23,191 nt of DNA from NCBI GenBank assembly GCA_900544905.1, contig UQXF01000049.1, positions 1-23,191 of the forward strand, given 5' to 3'. Position numbers and translations under genes: made by a program. The notes beneath the pieces were generated by a model. The model saw only the letters and a program-made list of their open reading frames with translations. It had not been told where the DNA came from and did no database searches. Shown piece by piece: positions 1 to 9,130 of this stretch. The first letter of the stretch is position 1, and each line of letters starts with the position of its first letter. The DNA comes from an uncultured Clostridium sp. GTDB lineage: Bacteria; Bacillota; Clostridia; Lachnospirales; Lachnospiraceae.

Positions 1-37
1 CGAGTCTCGTGGGCTCGGAGATGTGTATAAGAGACAG
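1..37 (+). other. Illumina Nextera (Tn5) adapter at contig start
   Basis: Bases 4-37 are the 34-base Nextera read-2 adapter, ending in the Tn5 mosaic end AGATGTGTATAAGAGACAG at 19-37. Bases 1-3 (CGA) fit the last three bases of the index read at the other contig end. This is library construction sequence carried into the assembly, not genome. Native sequence starts at about base 38. Confidence 0.97.
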
Positions 38-156
38 CTTATTATGTTATTATACACACACTTTTTTCACAATTTCAATAAAAAATGGACACAATTTATA
101 CAAAATTGATAAATATAGCATTATGCACAAAATAAATTATCACTTTTCCATACAAT
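38..156. other. Gene-free AT-rich stretch downstream of fumB
   Basis: This stretch lies 3' of the fumarase beta gene and runs into the adapter. It is very AT-rich. I see only weak inverted repeats and no convincing intrinsic terminator, ORF or RNA gene. The contig is cut here, so the true downstream context is unknown. Confidence 0.5.
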
Positions 157-711
157 TTAATGCAACTTTTTAAAATCCTCTACAGCTGTTTCATAGAGAT
201 TATTTCCTTCACTGTCAATTACCACAATAACAGGAAAATCTTCTACCTCCATTTTACGAATAGCTTCTGTTCCTAAATCGTCATAAGCAATTACCTCTGA
301 TTTTTTGATACATTTTGAGAGCAGGGCGCCGGCGCCTCCCACTGCTGCAAAGTACACAGCCTTATATTTCACAATCGCGTCTATGACAGCCTGGCTTCTT
401 TTACCCTTGCCTATCATACCATTTAAACCATTTTCCAGTAAAAGCGGCGTATACTTATCCATCCGGCTTGATGTAGTCGGTCCTGCAGAACCAATTACCT
501 GTCCAGCCCTTGCAGGGGTAGGTCCAAGGTAATAAATCACATTGTCCTTAAGCTCCAGCGGAATTTCCCCTCCCTCTAACATAGTTTCATACATTCTTTT
601 ATGAGCGGCATCTCTTGCAGAATAAATGGTACCGGTGATATATACATAATCTCCTGCATGCAGAGCTGCCAATTCTTCTTTTTTTAAAGGTGCACTGATT
701 CTTTTTTCCAT
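157..711 (-). CDS. fumB: Fumarate hydratase (class I, Fe-S) beta subunit
   Basis: This 184-residue protein matches the C-terminal (beta) subunit of two-subunit Fe-S hydro-lyases, which hydrate fumarate to L-malate together with the alpha subunit. Visible family motifs are DAAHKR at 34-39, GPTPA at 63-67, GPTTSSRMD at 77-85 and GKGK at 101-104. The length is normal for the stand-alone beta chain. It follows the alpha gene after 113 bp on the same strand. The ribosome binding site is poor: an AAAGGGAAA stretch sits unusually far from the ATG, so translation may be weak or coupled. The paralogous L-tartrate dehydratase beta subunit (TtdB) has the same fold, and the substrate cannot be separated by eye. 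Fumarase is favoured only because it is the common form in Clostridia. The symbol is the family name for the beta chain. Confidence 0.88.
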   Translation of the reverse strand: MEKRISAPLKKEELAALHAGDYVYITGTIYSARDAAHKRMYETMLEGGEIPLELKDNVIYYLGPTPARAGQVIGSAGPTTSSRMDKYTPLLLENGLNGMIGKGKRSQAVIDAIVKYKAVYFAAVGGAGALLSKCIKKSEVIAYDDLGTEAIRKMEVEDFPVIVVIDSEGNNLYETAVEDFKKLH

Positions 712-824
712 TTTTTATGTATTTCCCTTTCTTCTTATCTTTTTATTAAATAATTGAGAAACTCCCTTAACTTTACATTACAGTTGTGCAACTGAAGAAA
801 ACGAAAATCAAGTTTCGCAATTTC

Positions 825-1667
825 CTACAATATTCTTGTCACATGCCGGTTTACATGACAGCACATATTAACTGCAACCGGTAAGCCTGCAATATGGGTT
901 GCATAGGTTTCAATATTCACCGCAATTGCTGTGGTCTTTCCTCCAAGCCCTCCGGGACCAATACCAGAACAATTAATCTTTTCCAGTAATTCCTCTTCCA
1001 TCTCCTTAATATGTGGCAGCTTTGAGCATTCATTTACATTACGGGTCAAAGCTTTTTTCGCCATAATAGCAGCTTTTTCAAAATCACCGCCAATTCCCAC
1101 ACCTACTACCACCGGTGGACATGCATTTGGCCCCGCATCTAAAACCGCCTGTAAAACTGCTTCCTTGACACCTTCTGCCCCGTCTGCCGGCTTTAACATA
1201 AATATCCGGCTCATATTTTCAGAGCCAAATCCTTTTGGAGCAATTAATATTTCCAGTTTATCACCCGGAACAATATCATAATGGATAATAGCCGGTGTGT
1301 TGTCCTTTGTATTTTCCCGGAGCAATGGGTCCTTTACCACAGATTTTCTAAGATATCCTTCTGTATATCCCTGTCTCACACCTTCATTTATGGCAGCGGT
1401 TAAATCCATTCCCTCAATATGCACATCCTGTCCAATTTTTACAAAGAAAACTGCCATTCCCGTATCCTGACAGATTGGTATTTCATCCTCTGCCGCAATA
1501 TTCATATTTTCGCATAGCTGTCCAAGAATCTGTTTTCCAAGGGCTCCTGTTTCATTTTCTTTTGCCTTATGGATTGCCTCTTCCATATCCTTTGATAAGT
1601 GTAAATTTGCTTCTATACACATCTCTTTAACATTTTTTACAATCTCATCTGTATGAAGTGTTCTCAT
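825..1667 (-). CDS. fumA: Fumarate hydratase (class I, Fe-S) alpha subunit
   Basis: This 280-residue protein is the alpha chain of a two-subunit, oxygen-sensitive [4Fe-4S] hydro-lyase. Three cysteines in the expected cluster contexts are visible: Cys66 in CQDTG, Cys183 in NACPPVVVGVG and Cys233 in NCSGIGPGGLGGKT. The length and ends fit the family. The ATG at 1667 is preceded by a good AGGAGG site five bases upstream. It lies 48 bp after the HAD phosphatase gene and 113 bp before the beta subunit, all on the minus strand, so the three may be one operon. In Clostridia this enzyme serves the branched TCA or fumarate/succinate pathways in the cytosol. The homologous L-tartrate dehydratase alpha subunit (TtdA) is the main alternative. 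Confidence 0.9.
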   Translation of the reverse strand: MRTLHTDEIVKNVKEMCIEANLHLSKDMEEAIHKAKENETGALGKQILGQLCENMNIAAEDEIPICQDTGMAVFFVKIGQDVHIEGMDLTAAINEGVRQGYTEGYLRKSVVKDPLLRENTKDNTPAIIHYDIVPGDKLEILIAPKGFGSENMSRIFMLKPADGAEGVKEAVLQAVLDAGPNACPPVVVGVGIGGDFEKAAIMAKKALTRNVNECSKLPHIKEMEEELLEKINCSGIGPGGLGGKTTAIAVNIETYATHIAGLPVAVNMCCHVNRHVTRIL

Positions 1668-1715
1668 ATTTTCCTCCTGCTATTAATGTATTCTTTTTCA
1701 ATAAAAAACATTCTG

Positions 1716-2606
1716 TTAAGATAATTCTTCTTCCCGGTTTTTGTACAATAATTCAAAAATCTTTTTTCCTACGCCATCATCATTATTGGACGGAATAACT
1801 TCTTTTGCCTTTTCCTTAATCTCGGTTTCCGCATTGGCTGGGGCAAAGGAGTTTGGAAACAATTCAAACATAGATAAATCATTTAATCCATCGCCAAACA
1901 CTGCCACCTCTTCTTTTTTAATTCCCAGCTTTTCAATTGCTTTTTCAAGACCATATCCCTTCTGGGCATACTTTGCATTTATCTCAATATTTTCCGGATA
2001 AGAGGAAAGAATTGACAAATTCGGAAAGACCTCCTTTAATTCCAGCCTGTTCTTTGTATTGAACTCTGCATCCGGATTGAAAACAATTATTTTGCGAATT
2101 TCCAAGTCCTTTTTCAGCATATCCTTTATTGTATCATTTCTTGTTAAGGTATTCATGAACACACTGGATTTTCCCTGTTCAACTGCCTCCTCCAGGGTTA
2201 AGGTATGACTGCGGTCAAGACACAGCATCCGATAGCCCATATTAAGCTCCATTTTCTCTTTACTTCCACATATCTGGGCTCCCTGATTTGTCATATACTC
2301 AGGAATATATCCCTGTCTATCCAGTTTATCTGCCAGCTCTTCAATTATATTAGAATCAATATTGATGGTACTGATAATGCTTCTGCTTTCATCTCTTACT
2401 TCCGCACCGTTCATCAAAATAAATCCACATTTTAATTCATATTTATCGGCTGTGGGACCAATTGTATCCATACTTCTTCCGGTTGCAATCATAAAACGCA
2501 CGCCCTGTTTATCTGCCTCCCGTATGGCCGCAAGATTTAAAGGTGATATTCTCTGCTCCGAATTGAACAATGTGCCATCCATATCAGATACAATTAATTT
2601 AATCAT
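1716..2606 (-). CDS. Cof-type HAD-IIB family phosphatase
   Basis: This 296-residue cytosolic hydrolase is of the Cof/HAD-IIB type. Motif I is DMDGT at 8-12 with nucleophile Asp8 and acid/base Asp10. Motif II is ATGRS at 41-45. The motif III lysine is probably Lys216. Motif IV is GDGLND at 238-243, giving the Mg2+-binding acidic residues. The C2-type cap domain lies between motifs II and III, as usual. Such enzymes dephosphorylate sugar phosphates, flavin mononucleotide or related metabolites, and the substrate cannot be read from sequence. The ATG at 2606 has a GAGAGG site upstream. It is the first gene of a possible operon with the fumarase subunits, which may be only a positional link. Confidence 0.85.
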   Translation of the reverse strand: MIKLIVSDMDGTLFNSEQRISPLNLAAIREADKQGVRFMIATGRSMDTIGPTADKYELKCGFILMNGAEVRDESRSIISTINIDSNIIEELADKLDRQGYIPEYMTNQGAQICGSKEKMELNMGYRMLCLDRSHTLTLEEAVEQGKSSVFMNTLTRNDTIKDMLKKDLEIRKIIVFNPDAEFNTKNRLELKEVFPNLSILSSYPENIEINAKYAQKGYGLEKAIEKLGIKKEEVAVFGDGLNDLSMFELFPNSFAPANAETEIKEKAKEVIPSNNDDGVGKKIFELLYKNREEELS

Positions 2607-2761
2607 GATAATTTCCTCTCTGTCGTTCTCTTAAATAGTTATAGTATATATATTTTTTATTGTAATTACACCTGTTAAATCAATAATAAACGCTCTTGCT
2701 TTATTTATCAATAGTGTTTTAACCGGAAAATTATTTCCAGCTTCAGCAATATTTTTATAAT
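2607..2761. other. AT-rich spacer, probable promoter region of the HAD-fumarase genes
   Basis: This 155-bp spacer separates the S8 peptidase stop from the HAD phosphatase start, both on the minus strand. It is strongly AT-rich and has TATA-like hexamers near 2640-2655 on the minus strand. I cannot pair these with a good -35 box, and I see no clear terminator for the peptidase gene. Confidence 0.35.
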
Positions 2762-4477
2762 TCACATAAAGTAACTTGCCACCCGGAAGCTGTCAAAAAC
2801 ATTTTCAATATTCATTATACCATATCCCCAGATTGCATTTGGGTATTCAAAACCCGAATCCCTGACTGCATTTCTCAGAAAAAAGCTTTTTATCTGTCCG
2901 GCATAAAATACACCAAATTCATCATTTTCAAAATTCCACTGTAAAAAGAGTGCCATTATTCCCGCACTATGTGCCGCTGCTACTGAGGTTCCTGTTTTTG
3001 TCACAAAATTATTTCTAAGACCGGGACCGGTGATGCTGATTCCCGGGGCAGCTAAATCCGGTTTTACCTGTTCCCTTGCATTATATCCCCGGCTTGCTGC
3101 CGCATAAATACTGCCATTTAAATGATTATATGCCGTCATTGTCATTACCAGCTCCGCATTACCCGGTATTGTGATGGTATTTTCCGGGTCAGCCTCTAAA
3201 AAATAAGTTGAAGGACGCAAAAACTGTCTTAAAGGCATCCACATATTAAAGGTTCTCTGTTTTCCCTCGTCCGCATAAATCAGGAATCTCCAGATACCGG
3301 GAGTGGGATTCGTCAGGCGGATAAAAATTAATTCCTCCCCCGAATAAGTCTCCACCAGCTGATAAGCTACATAAACTGTCGATTTTGCAATAGGCAGACG
3401 AATAATTTCTTCCTGTCCAAACCTTGGCGGAATCCTTTCAATCCGGTCTCCCTGGGGCGATATAATACCAATTGCAAAGGTGGTTGGCACATTTCCCCAA
3501 AATTCAATTGCTAAAACGCTCTGTCCCTCATCTACATTTAATTCCACCTCTTCATATTCAGCATTCTCCTGCAATTCACCGGAATAATGCAGCCTTTCAT
3601 TTCCTTCATTTCCTGCCGGAATACTCACCATAATGCCTGCATTTTCCAAAGTGCTGTTCAGATATCTCTCTAAAAAAGTTAATCCCAAATGACCGCCATT
3701 ACTGGTTCCCAAACCTATAAAAATAGAAATAGGAAGCCTTCTTTGTTCAGCATACTTCAGCAAATACTGCACCGCATATATAATATCCGTCTCCTGATAA
3801 GCAGACACGTTTTCCGGAACACCAAAATAATTTTTTAAATATGGCTTTGCTTCCTTTAATTTTACTACTGCCAACTCTGCTTCCGTTGCAATTCCCGTGA
3901 AATCATTCTCACCATTTTTTCCTCCCGCTGCAATTCCTGCCATAAATGTCCCATGTCCGTTCTCATCTCTTGAAGGAACAATATCATAAGGATTCTGGCT
4001 TTGCAGTGCTTCATTTATCTGGCTTCTTGAAAAGGTGGTTCCATAAAAAGGCTTTGGCACTTCACTACCTGATTCTGATTCCCGGATGGTCTGGTCCCAG
4101 ATTACTCCAATCCGGGTATTGCCATTGGTATCTAAAAACAAAGAATTTGTATAATCAATTCCTGTATCAATAAAACCGATTATTGTATCTTTTCCATTTA
4201 ATCCGATATTATTGGGATTTTGTACCTGCTTAACCCCGATTGCCTCCATGTTGGAGGAATCCATTAATCCAAACAATTTCGGTACAAAGGAATAAGGGGC
4301 AGATTCCAGGTTTGTCAGATAAGCCTGGGTACGGGGAATATGGATAATTGCAATTTTTGCTCCAATGGGATTCAGACATCCGGTGCTTCTTATTGCATTT
4401 GTTTCCTCTGACTCCCCCACATAATTAACTATAAAATCCGAGTAATCATTGCTATATATCATTTCTTCACAGGTCAT
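2762..4477 (-). CDS. S8 family (subtilisin-like, Csp-type) serine peptidase
   Basis: This is a 571-residue serine peptidase with an intact catalytic triad: Asp104 in GFIDTGIDY, His175 in GHGTFMAGIAAG and Ser498 in GTSVAAAHSAG. The oxyanion-hole Asn290 is in SIPAGNEG. Residues 1-90 look like a short Csp-type prodomain (FIVNYVG at 15-21). An insertion of about 120 residues (305-430) before the last catalytic block resembles the jelly-roll domain of clostridial germination proteases CspA/B/C. There is no signal peptide or membrane segment, so a cytosolic or spore location is likelier than secretion. The frame stays open upstream to 4669, but that would overlap the gyrA 3' end and its terminator. 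The ATG at 4477 has an AGAGG site seven bases upstream and starts at the family N-terminus, so I use it. The substrate is unknown; a germination role is inference only. Confidence 0.85.
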   Translation of the reverse strand: MTCEEMIYSNDYSDFIVNYVGESEETNAIRSTGCLNPIGAKIAIIHIPRTQAYLTNLESAPYSFVPKLFGLMDSSNMEAIGVKQVQNPNNIGLNGKDTIIGFIDTGIDYTNSLFLDTNGNTRIGVIWDQTIRESESGSEVPKPFYGTTFSRSQINEALQSQNPYDIVPSRDENGHGTFMAGIAAGGKNGENDFTGIATEAELAVVKLKEAKPYLKNYFGVPENVSAYQETDIIYAVQYLLKYAEQRRLPISIFIGLGTSNGGHLGLTFLERYLNSTLENAGIMVSIPAGNEGNERLHYSGELQENAEYEEVELNVDEGQSVLAIEFWGNVPTTFAIGIISPQGDRIERIPPRFGQEEIIRLPIAKSTVYVAYQLVETYSGEELIFIRLTNPTPGIWRFLIYADEGKQRTFNMWMPLRQFLRPSTYFLEADPENTITIPGNAELVMTMTAYNHLNGSIYAAASRGYNAREQVKPDLAAPGISITGPGLRNNFVTKTGTSVAAAHSAGIMALFLQWNFENDEFGVFYAGQIKSFFLRNAVRDSGFEYPNAIWGYGIMNIENVFDSFRVASYFM

Positions 4478-4515
4478 AAGAATACCTCTAAATATAAATA
4501 CTATATTTATTATAT

Positions 4516-4547
4516 AAAAAAGGTGGCAGAATGTGTTATCTGCCACC
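4516..4547 (-). terminator. Intrinsic terminator of gyrA
   Basis: On the minus strand a perfect 9-bp stem, GGTGGCAGA pairing with TCTGCCACC across an 8-base loop (4522-4547), is followed directly by a T-run (A-run at 4516-4521 on the plus strand). It lies just past the gyrA stop codon. It should end the dnaA-gyrA transcription unit and separate it from the S8 peptidase gene. Confidence 0.93.
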
Positions 4548-4553
4548 CGAAAA

Positions 4554-7064
4554 TTATTTATTTTCTTTTTCTTCCTTTTCCTGTTCTGCCTCAAATTCTG
4601 CAATGCTGTCCTCCGGGGATTTATCCCGGACCTTGGCGATGGAAGCAACCACAATATCCTTTGCCTCATCCATCTTCATCAGCTTCACACCGGAAGTAAT
4701 TCTTCCAAGCTCAGAAATGGAATCACACTCTAACCGAATTACAATTCCCTCTGTGGAAATCAGCATAATTTCATTATCATCATTAACTGCCTTCATTCCT
4801 ACTACATTTCCTGTCTTGGAATTAATCTTATAACATTTTACACCCTTTCCACCACGTCTTTGAGGTGTAAATTCTTCCATAGAAGTACGTTTACCCATAC
4901 CCTTTTCTGATACGATTAACAAATCCTCACCCTGGGTATCCATCTGCATACCGATAATCTCATCACCAGGGGATAAATTCATACCAATTACACCCTGGGA
5001 GGTTCTTCCGGTACTTCTCACATCTGTCTCATTAAAGCGGATACACATACCAAGCTTTGTCACCATAATAATATCTTTTGTATTATCGGTGGCTTTTACC
5101 TCAATCAGTTCATCTCCATCCTTTAAGGTAATGGCGGCAAGTCCTGTCTTACGAACATTTGCATATTCCGTAATTTTTGTTTTCTTTACGATACCATTCT
5201 TGGTAGCCATAAATAAATATTTGCCCTCCTCATATTTCTTAAGAGCAATTACCGCTGTAATCCTTTCGCCAGGATTTAACTGGAGAAGATTTACGATAGC
5301 CGTTCCCCTTGAGGTTCTGGCAGATTCCGGAATCTCATAAGCCTTCATCCGGTATACCTTACCACTGTTGGTAAAGAACATCAGATAATGATGGGTTGTA
5401 GTCATAAACAAATCTTCAATAAAATCATCTTCAATGGTAGACATTCCCTTAATACCCTTACCACCACGATGCTGGGCCCTGAAATTATCAACGGTCATCC
5501 GCTTAATATAGCCAAGCTTTGTCATGGTAATCACTGTATTTTCTTTCTTAATCAGGTCTTCAATGGTAATATCATCATCATCAAAGCCAATGGAGGTTCT
5601 TCTGTCATCACCATACTTTGTGGCAATAATCAAAATTTCCTCTTTAATTACACCTAATAATTTATGTTCATCTGCCAGAATTGCCTTTAATTCTGAAATT
5701 CGTTCCATTAATTCCCTGTACTCTGCCTCTAACTTCTCTCTTTCCAGACCGGTAAGAGCACGGAGACGCATATCTACGATTGCCTGGGCCTGGGCATCGG
5801 AAAGCTTAAACTCTTTAATCAAATTTTCCTTTGCCTCTGACACATTCTTAGAAGAGCGGATAATTTCAATTACACGGTCAATGTTGTCCAGTGCAATTAA
5901 CAATCCCTCTAAAATATGGGCACGTTCTTCTGCCTTGTTTAATTCAAATTTTGTACGTCTGGTAATAACATCCTTTTGATGATTCAGATAATGCTTCAGC
6001 ATCTCTAAGATATTTAATACCTTTGGTTCTCCGTTTACCAGGGCAAGCATGATAACACCAAAGCTGTCCTGAAGCTGGGTATGCTTATAAAGCTGATTCA
6101 AAACCACATTTGCATTGGTATCACGTTTTAATTCAATAGCAATCCGCATACCCTCTCTGGAGGACTCATCACGAAGTTCTGCGATTCCTTCAATCTTCTT
6201 TTCCTTAACCAGATTGGCAATATTCTGGATTAACCTTGCCTTATTTACCATATATGGCAGCTCTGTGACAACAATTCTCTGCTTGCCATTTGCCATTGGT
6301 TCAATATCCGTAACAGAACGGATTTTAATCTTGCCACGTCCCGTACGATAGGCATCCTCTATACCCTGACGTCCTAAAATTGTAGCACCTGTTGGAAAAT
6401 CAGGACCTTTTATGATATCTAATATTTCATCAATCTCTGTTTCCCTGTCTTCCTGAACATAGTTATCAATAATCTTGACAACCGCACTGATTACTTCACG
6501 AAGATTATGGGGAGGAATATTAGTCGCCATACCTACCGCAATACCACCGGTACCATTTACTAAAAGGTTCGGATAACGGGAAGGAAGAACTACCGGCTCC
6601 TTTTCCGTCTCATCAAAGTTTGGTGAAAAATCAACTGTATCCTTGTTGATATCTGCTAACATTTCCATGGAAATTTTGGAAAGTCTTGCCTCTGTATAAC
6701 GCATGGCAGCAGCACCGTCACCGTCCACAGAACCAAAATTTCCGTGTCCGTCTACCAGTGGATATCTGGTATTCCACTCCTGGGCAAGCTTTACCAACGC
6801 ATCATAAATAGAGATATCACCATGAGGATGATATTTACCCATAGTATCTCCGACAATACGGGCACATTTACGGTGTGGCTTGTCCGGACCATTATTCAAC
6901 TCAATCATAGAATATAAAATTCTTCTCTGAACCGGCTTCAAGCCATCCCTGATATCCGGTAAAGCACGGGAAGTAATAACACTCATGGCATAATCTATAT
7001 AATAATTTTCCATGGTTTTTTTAAGGTCAACTTCATTCACCTTATCAAAAATATTGTCTTCCAT
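4554..7064 (-). CDS. gyrA: DNA gyrase subunit A
   Basis: This 836-residue protein is the breakage-reunion subunit of DNA gyrase, which with GyrB forms the A2B2 enzyme that introduces negative supercoils. The catalytic tyrosine is Tyr123 in AAAMRYTEARL. The C-terminal beta-pinwheel carries the canonical GyrA box QRRGGKG at 735-741 and a degenerate RGGKG copy earlier. The end is a short acidic tail (EQEKEEKENK), as in other gyrases. The quinolone-binding helix reads HPHGDISIYDAL, so Ile84 occupies the E. coli Ser83 position, while Asp88 (E. coli Asp87) is conserved. Ile at this site is a known resistance-type residue. The ATG at 7064 has an AAGGAG site. It follows gyrB by 58 bp and ends the operon. 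Confidence 0.98.
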   Translation of the reverse strand: MEDNIFDKVNEVDLKKTMENYYIDYAMSVITSRALPDIRDGLKPVQRRILYSMIELNNGPDKPHRKCARIVGDTMGKYHPHGDISIYDALVKLAQEWNTRYPLVDGHGNFGSVDGDGAAAMRYTEARLSKISMEMLADINKDTVDFSPNFDETEKEPVVLPSRYPNLLVNGTGGIAVGMATNIPPHNLREVISAVVKIIDNYVQEDRETEIDEILDIIKGPDFPTGATILGRQGIEDAYRTGRGKIKIRSVTDIEPMANGKQRIVVTELPYMVNKARLIQNIANLVKEKKIEGIAELRDESSREGMRIAIELKRDTNANVVLNQLYKHTQLQDSFGVIMLALVNGEPKVLNILEMLKHYLNHQKDVITRRTKFELNKAEERAHILEGLLIALDNIDRVIEIIRSSKNVSEAKENLIKEFKLSDAQAQAIVDMRLRALTGLEREKLEAEYRELMERISELKAILADEHKLLGVIKEEILIIATKYGDDRRTSIGFDDDDITIEDLIKKENTVITMTKLGYIKRMTVDNFRAQHRGGKGIKGMSTIEDDFIEDLFMTTTHHYLMFFTNSGKVYRMKAYEIPESARTSRGTAIVNLLQLNPGERITAVIALKKYEEGKYLFMATKNGIVKKTKITEYANVRKTGLAAITLKDGDELIEVKATDNTKDIIMVTKLGMCIRFNETDVRSTGRTSQGVIGMNLSPGDEIIGMQMDTQGEDLLIVSEKGMGKRTSMEEFTPQRRGGKGVKCYKINSKTGNVVGMKAVNDDNEIMLISTEGIVIRLECDSISELGRITSGVKLMKMDEAKDIVVASIAKVRDKSPEDSIAEFEAEQEKEEKENK

Positions 7065-7122
7065 TCTTTTCTCCTTCTTTTCTAAAATTCAAACATTTAT
7101 ATCACTCTAAGCGTCCCTCAAA

Positions 7123-9045
7123 TTACACATCCAGATTCTTTACAAATTTTGCATTTGCCTCGATAAATTCACGTCTTGGCTCTACCTTATCACCCATAAG
7201 CGTATTAAAGGTTAAATCGATTTCCGATTCATTATCATCTTCAATTCCCACACGAAGCAAAATTCTGTGCTCCGGGTCCATGGTAGTATCCCAGAGCTGG
7301 GTGGCATCCATCTCACCAAGACCTTTATAACGCTGAATTTTATTGTTCTGGTCTCTTCCTACTTCTTTTAAAATATTATCCAGCTCTTCATCACTATAGG
7401 CATACCATACCTTTTTATTTTTCTCCAGCTTATAAAGTGGCGGCTGTGCCAGATATACATATCCCTGACGAATCAGCTCCGGCATAAAGCGGTAAAAGAA
7501 GGTCAGCATCAATGTAGCAATATGGGCACCGTCCACATCCGCATCTGTCATAATAATAATCTTGTGATAACGGAGCTTTGTAATATCAAAATTCTCATGA
7601 ATACCGGTACCAAATGCGGTAATCATAGCTTTAATCTCTTCATTGCCAAGAATTCTGTCAATTCTCGCCTTTTCTACATTTAATATCTTACCACGAAGCG
7701 GAAGAATTGCCTGTGTAGCACGGGAACGGGCAGTCTTTGCAGAACCACCGGCGGAATCTCCCTCAACAATATAAATTTCGCAGTTTTCCGGATTCTTATC
7801 AGAACAATCTGCCAGCTTACCAGGTAATGCCATGGAATCATTCAGGGTAGATTTTCTTGCCACATCTCTTGCTTTACGGGCAGCAATTCTTGCTCTCTGT
7901 GCCTGGATTGCTTTATTTACAATAATTTTGGCAACCTTTGGATTTAACTCCAGAAAAATAGTAAGCTGCTCTGTCACAACATTATCTACAGCAGTTCTCG
8001 CTTCCGAGTTACCAAGCTTAATCTTTGTCTGGCTTTCAAACTGTGGGTCTGCAATCTTAATACTGACAATGGCTGCAAGACCCTCTCTTAAATCATCACC
8101 GGATAAATTATCCTCGTTATCCTTAAGCATCTTATTATTTCTTGCATAATCATTGAATACCTTTGTAATAGCAGAACGGAAGCCCGTCAAATGAGTACCG
8201 CCCTCCACTGTACCGATATTATTGACAAAAGTATATACAGATTCACTGTAAGAGCTGTTATGCTGAAGGGCAACCTCCACCACAACACCATCCTTTTCAC
8301 CCTCACAGTAAATAATCTTATCATATAGAGGGTCTTTATGACGGTTGATATATTCTACAAATTCCTTAATTCCGCCTTCATAATGAAATTCTCTCTCTTT
8401 TTCCTTACCAGCACGCTTATCCGTCAAAGTAATCTTAAGTCCCTTTGTCAAAAATGCCATTTCACGGAGTCTGGTTCTTAAGGTATCAAAATCAAATTCC
8501 AAAGTCTCAAAAATTGTAGCATCCGGCATAAAGGTTACTTTAGTTCCCCGTCTCCTCGTATTGCCGGTAATCTCTAACGGATGTATAATTTTACCTCTTT
8601 CATAACGCTGCTTGTGAACCTTACCGTCACGGCAGATTTCAACCTCTAACCAGTCTGAAAGTGCGTTTACAACAGAGGCACCCACACCGTGAAGACCACC
8701 GGCTACCTTGTAGCCGCCACCGCCGAATTTACCACCGGCATGAAGCATGGTAAATACAACATCTACCGCCGGAATTCCCGCTTTTTCCTGGATTCCTGTT
8801 GGAATACCACGTCCGTTATCCACAACCGTTACAGAATTATCCTTATTGATTGTCACATTGATTTCATCACAGAAACCTGCCAATGCCTCATCAACAGAAT
8901 TATCTACAATCTCATATACCAGGTGATGCAAACCCTTTTCAGAGGTTGTACCAATATACATACCAGGTCTTTTACGAACTGCTTCCAAACCCTCTAAGAT
9001 TTGAATCTGCTCGGCACCATATTCCTGTTCCACTTTCTTTTCCAT
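7123..9045 (-). CDS. gyrB: DNA gyrase subunit B
   Basis: This 640-residue protein is the ATPase subunit of gyrase. The GHKL ATP site shows EIVDNSVDEALAG (45-57), DNGRGIP (76-82) and the lid GGLHGVGASVVNALS (116-130). The TOPRIM domain has EGDSAGGSAK at 428-437 and the metal-binding DADVDG at 501-506. QRYKGLGEM at 571-579 is the conserved C-terminal signature. The length fits the Gram-positive form without the proteobacterial insert. The quinolone-region Asp430 and Arg451 match what is usual in Firmicutes. The ATG at 9045 has a perfect AGGAGG site. It lies 85 bp after recF in the dnaA operon and is followed by gyrA. Confidence 0.98.
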   Translation of the reverse strand: MEKKVEQEYGAEQIQILEGLEAVRKRPGMYIGTTSEKGLHHLVYEIVDNSVDEALAGFCDEINVTINKDNSVTVVDNGRGIPTGIQEKAGIPAVDVVFTMLHAGGKFGGGGYKVAGGLHGVGASVVNALSDWLEVEICRDGKVHKQRYERGKIIHPLEITGNTRRRGTKVTFMPDATIFETLEFDFDTLRTRLREMAFLTKGLKITLTDKRAGKEKEREFHYEGGIKEFVEYINRHKDPLYDKIIYCEGEKDGVVVEVALQHNSSYSESVYTFVNNIGTVEGGTHLTGFRSAITKVFNDYARNNKMLKDNEDNLSGDDLREGLAAIVSIKIADPQFESQTKIKLGNSEARTAVDNVVTEQLTIFLELNPKVAKIIVNKAIQAQRARIAARKARDVARKSTLNDSMALPGKLADCSDKNPENCEIYIVEGDSAGGSAKTARSRATQAILPLRGKILNVEKARIDRILGNEEIKAMITAFGTGIHENFDITKLRYHKIIIMTDADVDGAHIATLMLTFFYRFMPELIRQGYVYLAQPPLYKLEKNKKVWYAYSDEELDNILKEVGRDQNNKIQRYKGLGEMDATQLWDTTMDPEHRILLRVGIEDDNESEIDLTFNTLMGDKVEPRREFIEANAKFVKNLDV

Positions 9046-9130
9046 TTCTTTCCTCCTAATATTTTTAATATATAATCCATTTCAAAAATTTATATATTTA
9101 CAACTATTTAAAACAATAAATTGTATTTTT

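Noticed and set aside
1..37. Terminal inverted repeat of a mobile element (with 23143-23176)
   Set aside because: The two ends are inverted copies, but the sequence is the commercial Nextera adapter with index and P7 bases, not a native transposon end.
305..532. Plus-strand ORFs opposite fumarase, gyrA and gyrB genes
   Set aside because: They are antisense shadows of well-supported genes, with no ribosome binding sites or family-like sequence.
781..794. Inverted repeat CAGTTG-TG-CAACTG between fumA and fumB as a terminator
   Set aside because: The stem is only 6 bp with a two-base loop and no T-run follows; it could be an operator half-site pair but there is no further support.
4478..4669. 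N-terminal extension of the S8 peptidase reading frame to 4669
   Set aside because: It overlaps the gyrA 3' end and its terminator, encodes a basic low-complexity stretch unlike the family, and the internal ATG at 4477 has a proper ribosome binding site.
7690..7699. GyrB quinolone-region change (Arg451 for E. coli Lys447)
   Set aside because: Arg at this position is normal in Firmicutes GyrB and is not evidence of resistance.
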